From: Polyangiaceae bacterium
GTDB lineage: Bacteria; Myxococcota_A; Polyangia; Polyangiales; Polyangiaceae
Assembly (NCBI GenBank): GCA_020846005.1
Contig: JADLEQ010000081.1
Coordinates: 72,783-136,782 of the forward strand
Direction: 5' to 3'
Length of the DNA: 64,000 nt
The translations under genes were made by a program, and so were the position numbers. The notes below the pieces were generated by a model. The model ran no database searches. It was not told the origin of the DNA and saw only the letters and a list, made by a program, of their open reading frames with translations. This document shows, one piece after another, positions 26,934 through 35,600 of the stretch (positions within the stretch are counted from its first letter, which is position 1; each line of letters begins with the position of its first letter).

Positions 26934-26965
26934 GCCCCGCGCGCATCCCCTGCGCGATTTCGTAG

Positions 26966-26985
26966 GCACGAGCCCGGCTCCGTGC
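26966..26985 (+). terminator. Weak hairpin after the hydrolase-like lipoprotein gene
   Basis: GCAC-GAGC-CCG-GCTC-C-GTGC forms an 8-bp stem with one bulge and a 3-base loop, 33 bp after the stop. No T-run follows. A terminator is plausible because the LuxR-type gene starts about 90 bp later. Confidence 0.3.
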
Positions 26986-27073
26986 TAGCCGGAGGGCGCG
27001 AGCATACCCGTAGGGGCCGGGGCCGTCCGCATCGGCGGACCTTCCGGCGCCCCAGGTCCGGTGACGAAATATC

Positions 27074-27334
27074 GTGTCCATGGGGACGACAGACCTAGAC
27101 CCCGATCGCGCGCACGCCACGGCGTGGGCTGCCCGGTGGCGGCTCGCCCCGCGGCACGCGCGGGTGGCGGCGCTGGTCATGCGCGGGCTGTCGGACAAGG
27201 AAATCGCTCGCGAGACGGGGCTGTCGTTCGCGACCGTGCGGACCTATGTCAAGGCCGTCTTGCGCGCGGCGGGCGTCCACAATCGGGTCGAGCTGCTCCG
27301 GGCGGCGCTCGGGGTGAACGGTCGGAGCCGCTGA
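27074..27334 (+). CDS. Stand-alone LuxR/FixJ-type HTH protein
   Basis: 86 residues from GTG 27074, or 84 from the ATG at 27080. It is nearly only a LuxR C-terminal helix-turn-helix: RVAALVMRGLSDKEIARETGLSFATVRTYVKAVLRAAGVHNRVELL, with the conserved KEIA..TG.S..TV..Y recognition helices. There is no receiver or autoinducer domain, so it is probably a small DNA-binding regulator working as a dimer or a partner of another regulator. Its targets are unknown; the gene downstream encodes an aminopeptidase on the same strand after a 75-bp gap. Confidence 0.8.
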   Translation: MSMGTTDLDPDRAHATAWAARWRLAPRHARVAALVMRGLSDKEIARETGLSFATVRTYVKAVLRAAGVHNRVELLRAALGVNGRSR

Positions 27335-27409
27335 GCCGCCGCGCCGGGGGGGCCGCGCGCGCGGCGGGGCGGCTTGCCTTCGTCCCCGCGTTCTGCGACG
27401 GTCGGGCCC

Positions 27410-30160
27410 GTGCTCGCCCGCTCGAGAGTCCGGCTCGCGGCGAGCGCCGCGCTCGCGGGCGCGCTCGCGAGCGCGGGCTGCGCGGCTGCTCCGGCCGGTC
27501 GCCAGCCGCCGCCCGCCGCGAGCGCGCGCGGCGCCGCCGACGCCCCCGCGGCGTCGCGCGCGGCGCCCGCTCCAGCGGAGGACGGTCGCCTCCCGCCGGG
27601 CGTACGCCCGACCCGGTACGCGGTCGAGCTGACCGTGGATCCCGCCGCGCCGCGGTACCTCGGGCGCGTCCGGATCGCGGTGGAGCTGGCGGAGCCGCTT
27701 CGGCACGTCGTGCTCCACGCGCGCGGCCAGCGCGTGCTCGTCGCCACGGTCCGCCAGGGCGGTGAGGCGCGGCGCGCCAGCGCGACGGCGCGTCCGGCGG
27801 CGCACTCGGTCGGAGCCGACGAAGAGCTCGTCGTGGAGGTCGAGCGGCCGCTCGCCGCGGGGGCGGCGGAGCTCGATCTGGAGTTCGACGCGCCGTTCGG
27901 GGACGATCTCGCGGGCCTCTACCGCGTGCAAGAGGGCGGCGCCTGGTACGCGTTCACCCAGCTCGAGCCGAACGACGCGCGGCGCGTGTTCCCGTGCTTC
28001 GACGAGCCGAGCTTCAAGGTGCCGTTCGAGCTGGCGCTCACGATCCCGACGGGCCAGCTCGCGTTCGCGAACGCCCCAGAGGCGCAGCGGGCCGACGACG
28101 CCGCGAGCGGGCGGACGACTGTCCGGTTCGCCGCGACCGAGCCGCTCCCCACCTACCTCTTCGCGCTCGCGGTCGGGCCGCTGGAGGTGCTCGAGGGGCC
28201 GCGCGAGCCGGTGCCGCTGCGCCTCGTCGCCGCGAAGGGCAAGGCCGCGCTCGGGAAGGCGGCGCTCGACGTCGCCGCGGCCCAGCTCCCCCTCCTCGCG
28301 GAGTGGTTCGCGCGCCCGTACCCGTACGGCAAGCTCGACATCGTAGCGGTCCCGCAGCTCTCCTCCGGCGCGATGGAGAACGCGGGGCTGGTCACGTTCC
28401 GCGAAGAATTCGTGCTGCTCGAGGACCGCGCGGCCCCCGCCACCCGCCGCGCCCTCGACGGCATCATGGCGCACGAGCTCGCGCACCAGTGGTTCGGCAA
28501 CTGGGTCACGCTCGCGTGGTGGGACGACATCTGGCTCAACGAGGCGTTCGCGACGTGGATGGGGAGCAAGGTGCTGGAGCGGCACCGCCCGGAGTACCCG
28601 ACGCCGCAGGAGCGCGCCGCTCGGACGGCGTCGGTGATGGCGCTCGACGCGCTCCCCGGCGCCCGCAGGATCCGCCAGCCCGTGCGCAGCACGAGCGACG
28701 CTCGCGAGGCCTTCGACGGCATCACCTACGTGAAGGGGGCGGCGCTCCTGCACATGATCGAGGGTTGGATCGGGGAGGCGGTCTTCCAGCGCGGCGTGCG
28801 CGACTACGTCACGCGGCACGGCGGGGGCAACGCGGCCGCGCCGGATCTCTACCGGGCGCTCTCCGCCGCGAGTGGGCGCGACGTAGCGGGCGTGATGGGC
28901 TCGTTCACCGAGCAGACGGGCGTCCCGGTGGTCACGGCGACGGCCACCTGCGCGGCGCGCCCGAGCGGAAGGGCGCGCCCGCGCCTCCGCCTCGCCCAGG
29001 CGCCCTACCGCGCGCTCGGCGTAGCCGAGGCCGAGGGCGTGTGGGACTTCCCGGTCGCGGTGCGCGTGGGCGCTGCCGGCCGGTCGCGCGTCGCTGTGCT
29101 CCCGATCACCGAGGGCGAGCTCGAGCTGGAGGACGCCGAGTGCGCCGGCTGGTGGCTCGCGAACGCAGGCGCGCGCGGCTACCACCGGGTCGCGCTCGGC
29201 GCGGAGCAGCTGCTCCGCCTCGCGCCCGAGCGCCCGCTGGGGCTCGAGCCCGCGGAGCGCGTGGCCCTCGCGAGCGACGCCTGGGCCTCGGTCGTGAGCG
29301 GTGCGCTGGGCGCGGACGCCTACGTGAGCTGGCTCGAGTCCTGGCTGCGCCCCGAGGAAGATCGGATCGTGTGGGAGACGGCGCTCGACGGGCTGGCGAC
29401 GCTCGACGCCACCGTCGTCTCGGACGCCGCGCGCCCCGCGCTCCGCGCGCGCGTGGCGCGCCTGGTGGCGCCTCGAGCGCGGCGCTTGGGGTGGAAGGTG
29501 CGCCCCGGGGAGCCGCTCGAGGTGAGGCGGCTGCGTGGCACGCTGCTCGGGGCGCTCGTGACGCTGACCGACGATCCGTGGGCGCACACGGAGGGGCGGC
29601 GCGTCGCGGAGGCGTGGCTCGCCGCGCCCGCGAGCGTCGAGCCCGACGTGGCGCGCGTCGCGGTCCTCGCCTACGCGGGTCGCGCCGGCGCCTCGGAGGT
29701 CGACGCGCTGCTCGCCCGGGTCGCCGCGAACGCCTCCCCCGAGCAGCGGCTCATCGCGCTGGCCGGGCTCGCCGCCGTGAGCGACCCGGCGCAGGTGGAG
29801 CGGGTCCTGCAGGCGACGCTCGACGGGCGCATCCGGGCCGCGGATCTCCGGTACGTGCACCCCGAGCTGTTCGCGCGTCGCGCGTCCCAGCCGGTGGCGT
29901 GGCGCTGGGTCCGGTCGAGGATCGCGGAGCTCCGCGAGCGCCTCCCGCAGTTCGCCGTGGCGCGGACCTCGGGCGTCATCGCCGGGCTCTGCGACGAGGC
30001 GCTCGTCAGCGAAGCGGAGGCGTTCTTCCAGCGGGAGCTGCGGGCCGTCGAGGCGAGCGCTCGCGGCGTGGCGCTCGCCGCGCAGGCGGGGCGCCTGTGC
30101 GCCGCGAGGCGCCGCCACCACGCGCCGCTGCTCGATCGCGCGTTCGGCGCCGGGCCGTGA
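27410..30160 (+). CDS. M1-family aminopeptidase lipoprotein
   Basis: 916 residues from GTG 27410; a TTG at 27374 is in frame, but the GTG leaves a clean signal (RLAASAALAGALASAGCAAAP, lipobox ASAGC). It is a full M1 gluzincin: N-terminal beta saddle, exopeptidase motif GAMENAG, zinc site HELAHQWFGNWV (His ~355) with the third ligand in NEAFATW, and a C-terminal helical ERAP1_C-like domain of about 330 residues. M1 enzymes remove N-terminal residues from peptides; the lipobox suggests it works in the periplasm or outer surface, useful for a predator or scavenger. Three HEAT-like helical stretches near the C-terminus fit the family. Confidence 0.94.
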   Translation: MLARSRVRLAASAALAGALASAGCAAAPAGRQPPPAASARGAADAPAASRAAPAPAEDGRLPPGVRPTRYAVELTVDPAAPRYLGRVRIAVELAEPLRHVVLHARGQRVLVATVRQGGEARRASATARPAAHSVGADEELVVEVERPLAAGAAELDLEFDAPFGDDLAGLYRVQEGGAWYAFTQLEPNDARRVFPCFDEPSFKVPFELALTIPTGQLAFANAPEAQRADDAASGRTTVRFAATEPLPTYLFALAVGPLEVLEGPREPVPLRLVAAKGKAALGKAALDVAAAQLPLLAEWFARPYPYGKLDIVAVPQLSSGAMENAGLVTFREEFVLLEDRAAPATRRALDGIMAHELAHQWFGNWVTLAWWDDIWLNEAFATWMGSKVLERHRPEYPTPQERAARTASVMALDALPGARRIRQPVRSTSDAREAFDGITYVKGAALLHMIEGWIGEAVFQRGVRDYVTRHGGGNAAAPDLYRALSAASGRDVAGVMGSFTEQTGVPVVTATATCAARPSGRARPRLRLAQAPYRALGVAEAEGVWDFPVAVRVGAAGRSRVAVLPITEGELELEDAECAGWWLANAGARGYHRVALGAEQLLRLAPERPLGLEPAERVALASDAWASVVSGALGADAYVSWLESWLRPEEDRIVWETALDGLATLDATVVSDAARPALRARVARLVAPRARRLGWKVRPGEPLEVRRLRGTLLGALVTLTDDPWAHTEGRRVAEAWLAAPASVEPDVARVAVLAYAGRAGASEVDALLARVAANASPEQRLIALAGLAAVSDPAQVERVLQATLDGRIRAADLRYVHPELFARRASQPVAWRWVRSRIAELRERLPQFAVARTSGVIAGLCDEALVSEAEAFFQRELRAVEASARGVALAAQAGRLCAARRRHHAPLLDRAFGAGP

Positions 30161-30251
30161 GGGCGCGCCGCGGGTACCCGCGCGCGGAGAGTCGTACTAG
30201 CGTCGCGGCCGTCCGGCGCGCGGGCTCCCTGGCACGGCCGGCGTCCTCCCC

Positions 30252-31568
30252 ATGATCGCGAAAGAACGTGTGAAGTTCCCCGTCCGGGTCGGGCTCCTCG
30301 GCTGCGGCACCGTAGGCGGCGGCGTGCTGCGCTTGCTCGAGGAGAACCGCGAGTACCTCGCCTCACGTGTCGGCGCGCCGCTCGAGGTGACGCGGGTCCT
30401 GGTACGGGACGACGAGAAGGACCGCGTCCCGGAGTGTCGCCGCGAGTGGCTGACGACCCGCGCCGACGACGTGCTCAGCGCGGATCTCGACGTGCTCATC
30501 GAGGTGATGGGCGGCGAGGAGCCCGCCCGATCGCTCGTCGCGCGCGCGCTGGACGCCGGCAAGAGCGTGGTGACGGCGAACAAGCTGCTCGTCGCGCGGC
30601 ACGGGACGGAGCTCGTGGCGCGCGCGGTCGCCAACGGCGCCGATCTGGCGTTCGAGGCCTCCGTCGGTGGGGGCATCCCGATCCTCCGGACGTTGCGCGA
30701 GGCGTTCACCAGCGACTGGGTGGTCAGCGTGCACGGCATCTTGAACGGCACGTGCAATTACATCCTCACCCGGATGCGCGACGAGGGGCTGGCGTTCGAC
30801 GACGCGCTCGCCGAGGCCCAGCGGCTCGGGTACGCCGAGGCCGAGCCCTCCCTCGACGTGGACGGCCACGACGCGGCACAGAAGCTCGTCGTCACGAGCA
30901 TGCTCGCGTTCGGCGCGAGCGTCGACGTCGCGTCCGTGCCGGTCGAGGGCATCCGGAGCATCGATCGCCTCGACTTCGAGTTCGCGGCGCGCTTCGGCTA
31001 CACGATCAAGCACCTCGCGATCGGGCGGGATCTCGGGGATCGCATCGTCCTCCGAGTCCACCCGGCGCTGGTGCCGAAGACCAGCGTGCTCGCCAACATC
31101 GACGGCGTGCTGAACGGCGTCAAGGTGGTCGGGCGCGCGCTCGGGCCCTGTCTGCTCGTGGGTCGCGGCGCCGGCGACATGCCGACGGCCGTGAGCGTCG
31201 TGGCGGACGTGGTCGACGTGGCACGATCGAAGATTGGAGGCGAGCCCGGGCTCGCTACGCGCGGCATCCAGGTGAAGGAGCGCCCGCTGGTCCCGCTCGC
31301 CGAGGTGCACGCCCGGTACTACCTCCGCTTCGACGTGGAGGACCGGCCGGGTGTGGTGGGCGCGATCGCCACCGAGCTCGGGCGCGCGGGGGTGAGCATC
31401 GAGCAGATGGTGCAGGACGGCCGCGCCAAGGACTCGGACTCGGCGGTGCCCGTGCTCCTCGTGACCCACGAGACGGACGAGCGCGCCCTCCGTGGCGCGC
31501 TCGTCGCCATCGGCGCGCAGGGCTTCCTGCGAGGCCAGGCTCGGCTGCTCCGCATCGAGGCGGTGTGA
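30252..31568 (+). CDS. hom: Homoserine dehydrogenase
   Basis: 438 residues from ATG. Domains in order: NAD(P) Rossmann fold (VGLLGCGTVGGGVLRLL), catalytic domain with VVTANKLLVA, FEASVGGGIPI, GTCNYILTRM and LDVDGHDAAQKL (Asp and Lys of the active site), then a C-terminal ACT domain (YYLRFDVEDRPGVVGAIATEL). It reduces aspartate-semialdehyde to homoserine, the branch to threonine and methionine; the ACT domain usually gives threonine feedback. It is normal length. The gene runs into murI with a 4-bp overlap (GTGA), an uncommon pairing of amino acid and wall synthesis. Upstream gap 91 bp. Confidence 0.97.
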   Translation: MIAKERVKFPVRVGLLGCGTVGGGVLRLLEENREYLASRVGAPLEVTRVLVRDDEKDRVPECRREWLTTRADDVLSADLDVLIEVMGGEEPARSLVARALDAGKSVVTANKLLVARHGTELVARAVANGADLAFEASVGGGIPILRTLREAFTSDWVVSVHGILNGTCNYILTRMRDEGLAFDDALAEAQRLGYAEAEPSLDVDGHDAAQKLVVTSMLAFGASVDVASVPVEGIRSIDRLDFEFAARFGYTIKHLAIGRDLGDRIVLRVHPALVPKTSVLANIDGVLNGVKVVGRALGPCLLVGRGAGDMPTAVSVVADVVDVARSKIGGEPGLATRGIQVKERPLVPLAEVHARYYLRFDVEDRPGVVGAIATELGRAGVSIEQMVQDGRAKDSDSAVPVLLVTHETDERALRGALVAIGAQGFLRGQARLLRIEAV

Positions 31569-32428
31569 GCGGGGCCCCGTCGATCGGCGCCGCGGCCGCG
31601 CCGATCGGCGTCTTCGACTCCGGCCTCGGCGGGCTCACGGTCGTGCGGGCGCTGCGCGGCGCGGTGCCGGACGAGAGCCTCCTCTACCTCGGCGACACCG
31701 CTCGCGTCCCGTACGGCACGCGCTCCGCGGAGACGGTCGTCCGTTACGCGCGCAGCTGCTCGCGTGAGCTCGTCGCGAGGGGAGTGAAGGCGCTCGTCAT
31801 CGCCTGCAACACCGTGAGCGCGGTGGCCGTCGAGGTGCTCGCGGCCGAGCTCGATCTGCCCGTCCTCGGCGTCATCGAGCCGGGGGCCGAGGCGGCCGTG
31901 GCCGCGGCCGAGGCGGTGGGCGCCGCGGCCGGCGCGCTGCCGAAGATCGGCGTGCTCGGCACCCAGGGGACGGTGCTCTCCGGCGCGTACCCGAGGGCCG
32001 TCGCGCGGCTCTCCTCGCGGCTCGAGGTCGTCGCGCAAGCCGCTCCGCTCCTCGTCCCGCTGGTGGAGGAGGGCTGGGTCGAGGGCGAGGTGCCCGAGCG
32101 CGTGGTGGAGCGCTACGTCGATCCGCTCGTCGCCGAGGGGGCGGGGGTGCTCGTGCTCGGGTGCACCCACTACCCGCTCCTCGCGCCGGTCATCGCGCGC
32201 GTCGCCGAGCGCCTCGCCGGCCGCCCGATCCCGGTGGTGGACGGCGCGGCGGCCACGGCCCGGCGGGTCGCAGAGTGGATCCGGACCGAGCGACTCGAGC
32301 CCGCCCCGGCGGGCGCTGCGGGGACGCTCGAGCTCCTCGTGACGGATCTCCCGGCCTCGTTCGCTCGCCTGGCCGAGTCGTTCCTCGGGCGCGGCGAGGC
32401 GCCGGTCGCTCAGATCGACCTGCGCTGA
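31565..32428 (+). CDS. murI: Glutamate racemase
   Basis: 287 residues from a GTG overlapping the hom stop. The two active-site Cys are in IACNTVSAVA and GCTHYPLL; the start motif IGVFDSGLGGLTV and YLGDTARVPYG are typical. It makes D-glutamate for peptidoglycan in the cytoplasm. The length is normal. Translational coupling to hom is likely. Confidence 0.96.
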   Translation: MSGAPSIGAAAAPIGVFDSGLGGLTVVRALRGAVPDESLLYLGDTARVPYGTRSAETVVRYARSCSRELVARGVKALVIACNTVSAVAVEVLAAELDLPVLGVIEPGAEAAVAAAEAVGAAAGALPKIGVLGTQGTVLSGAYPRAVARLSSRLEVVAQAAPLLVPLVEEGWVEGEVPERVVERYVDPLVAEGAGVLVLGCTHYPLLAPVIARVAERLAGRPIPVVDGAAATARRVAEWIRTERLEPAPAGAAGTLELLVTDLPASFARLAESFLGRGEAPVAQIDLR

Positions 32429-32607
32429 GCGGCGCGCGCGACGCCGTCGCGCGCCGCCGCGCTCTCGTGACGCTGTTCGCGTCCAGTCGGCGCGGAAGCC
32501 GACGGCGCGCGGGGCGGTTAGCAAACTGACGGCGAATGGCACCGGATGCAGCTTCAACCCGGACGATCTGCGCGAGAATTGCGCCGTCCGCCGCGGTTTA
32601 CGCCCTG

Positions 32608-32624
32608 CGGCACACACGTTGCTT
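32608..32624 (+). promoter_or_regulatory. Sigma54 (-24/-12) promoter candidate for the metzincin gene
   Basis: CGGCAC-ACACG-TTGCTT matches TGGCAC-N5-TTGCW with one mismatch (C for the first T) and the correct GG/GC spacing of 12. The start site would fall near 32634, leaving a leader of about 50 nt with the SD GAAGGAG before the ATG at 32685. The 256-bp gap from murI is long for this window. An enhancer-binding protein site was not identified. Confidence 0.55.
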
Positions 32625-32684
32625 CCGGGCCGCTGGCCGTAGTGCACGCCCCGCCGGGTGCGCCGGTCGCCGAAGGAGCCCCGC

Positions 32685-35600
32685 ATGAAGACCAGGTACC
32701 GTCTCGCTCTCGGAGTGGCCGCCAGCCTCGCGCTCGGTGCGGGGTGCGCGGAGGAGCGCGAGCCCATCAGCCAGGTGCAGCCGAACGCCCTGGACAAGTC
32801 GTTCTTCGTCGGGGCCGATCTCGCCGACCCCGCCGACGACCACGAGTTCTACACCGCGGCGACGGTGATCGACGTGCCGTACGGTGAGGACAACGCGGGC
32901 CTCTTCCCGGGCGGGACGGGCGGGCTCCGCCGCGTGAAGTTCGAGATTCTGGAGGACGTGATCAACGTCCGCATGACCTACGAGGAGATCGAAGGCGTCG
33001 ACGGCCACGGCAACGCGACCACCAACAACGGCCGCGTGATCGCCTCGTACCCCATCACCAGCCACTTCGACATCAAGCGGGCGTACAACTCCTCGACGGG
33101 TGAGGAGATCAACGTCATCACGGAGAACTCGAGCGATCGCCCGTGGTACCAGCGACGCTTCATGCGGGTCGACTGGTCGACGAACCTGGTCACCTCGTCG
33201 ATGCACTGGGATCCGATCGCCCAGGAGAGCGCCTTCGGCTCGTCGCTCGACGTGGAGCCCCTGGCCTACAACATCAGCGACCCAAACCACGCCGACGCCC
33301 CGCTCTTCGATCTCGAGACGCACTACTTCGACGTGACGAACCGGCTCTACGTGAAGCCCCGCCAGGTGAGTCTGTTCGGCCAGACGGTGAACGCCTGCCT
33401 CTACCGAGGCGGGTTCGTCCTGGGCGGCACGGCCCCCTGGGGCAACTGCGAGAACTCGGAGATCACCGTCCGCTACTCGTACAAGCGGATCGCGCGACCG
33501 GGCGAGGCCAGCCACACCGACTACGAGCCGAAGGAGTGGGACGGCACGCGGCAGAACGCGTTCGGCGTCTTCACCGCGGATCGGCTCGGGTGGGACGACC
33601 GCTACGGCGTCGTCGACTCGAAGTGGCATCGCCTCGCGCAGCGCTACAACGTCTGGCAGCGGAGCCACACCGAGCAGCGGTGCTCGGCGGACGTGGACGC
33701 GGACACCAACGGCACCTCGGATCAGTGCGAGACCTCGGGCGCCGGCTCCCAGTGCGACACGCTGAGCGGGCTGTGCACACTCCCGTACGCGCTCCGCGAG
33801 GTGCGACCTGTGGCGTGGCACTACTCCGTCGGGCCCGCCGGGGACGCCGTCATCCGGCGCTGGACGCGCAAGGCCACCGAGGAGTGGGACGTCGTCCTGC
33901 GGACCGCGGTGCAGGCGGCGCGGCTGGTCGAGTGCAAGCGCACCCAGGGGCGATCGCTCGAGGGCTCGCCGTGGCGCAACTTCTACGATCCGGCGAGCGG
34001 GGCGAATTGCGCCGGCGCCTTCCCGATCCAGCAGTCCGAAGGGGTCGATCTGGCCCAGGCGCGCGAGCTCCTCGAGTGCCAGTACCGCGCAGGGTATGGC
34101 GCGAAGGAGTGCGAGGATCTGAAGGCGGCGCGGTACGACGTCGTGCCCCCGGTGGCGGTCGCCAACCTGCGGTCGATGGTCGTCTTCTGTGAGAGCCCCG
34201 TCCCGGTCGGAGCGGATCCCGCTTGCGGGAAGCCCGGCACGGTTGCGCGCCCGGGGGACATCCGCTTCCACCACCTCGCGGTGTGGCCGACGCGCCACAC
34301 GAGCTCCCCGTGGGGGTATGGCCCGACGGGCGCCGACCCGCTGACCGGCGAGGTGATCGCGGCGTGGATCAACGTGTACGACGCCGTCACGGAGAGCGCC
34401 GGCCAGGGCTTCGTCGATCAGCTCAGGTGGGTGAACGGCGAGATCGCGACCTCCGACATCACGAGCGGGGAGTACTCCCGCGGTTGGGTGAGCGCGGACG
34501 ACGCCCCCGAGGAGCGGTCGGCGAAGCTCAGCGCCGCACAGCGCCAGGTCGCCGGTGGCTTCCTGCTCACCCCCGAGGAGGTGCAGAAGCGCACCTCCGC
34601 CGTGCTCGGCGCCGACGTGAAGCCGCCGTCGCCGTTCCTCCCGCAGCTCGGCGATCCGGCGAAGCTGGTGCGCGATCTGCGGCGCGACCTCGATCATCGC
34701 CGCGTGCCGCCTGAGCTCGCGGTCAACAACCGCGCGATCTTCGATCGCCGTATCGAGCTCGCCAAGGCGTCGGGCGTCGAGGCGGAGCTCATCGGCCCGA
34801 TGTGGCTCCAGGCCGCGGGCCTCTCGCCGGACGAGCCGATCACCGAAGAAGCGCTCGAGCGCGCGTCACCGCTCCGTGGGCTAAACCACCAGGTGCTCCG
34901 CCGCGCCGAGCAGAAGCTCCACCGCACGTTCGCCGAGCGCGGCCAGTGTCTGGTCGCCGCACCGGAGCCGACCGGCCTGCCCGCGTTGGCCAAGGTGATG
35001 GCGCGGAAGTTCCCCGCGGCGCCGGACGAGGCCCCGGATCAGACGCGCGCGCGCGTCGACCGGATGTACGACTACCTGCGCGGTCGGATGCACTACTCGG
35101 TCATCCTGCATGAGATGGGGCACACCGTCGGCTTCCGTCACAACTTCGTGAGCTCGTACGACAAGTTCAACTTCCGCACGCAGTACTGGCAGCTCCGCAC
35201 GAACAACGGCCAGGTGACGCAGCCGTGCACGGGCCCGTCGGACGGTGAGAGCTGCGTCGGTCCGCGCTACTACGACCCGCTCACGCAGGACGAGATGGAC
35301 CAGTCGATCTGGACCTGGCAGCACTCGACCGTCATGGACTACCCCGGCGAGCTCACGCAGGACATGCTGGGGTTGAGCGTGTACGACTACGCTGCGGCGA
35401 GGGCGTTCTACGCCGACGTGGTCGACGTGATCGACGATGTCGACGCGAACGGCGAGCGGATCATCGCCACCACGGATCTCAACGGCAACGGGCAGGTCGA
35501 TGGCGAGGACGCGACCGGGAGCTTCGCGGGTGACAGCATCGCGGAGAACCTCGTCGACAACATGGGCGGGCTCATCGGTCAGCAGCTCTGGAGCGGCGGC

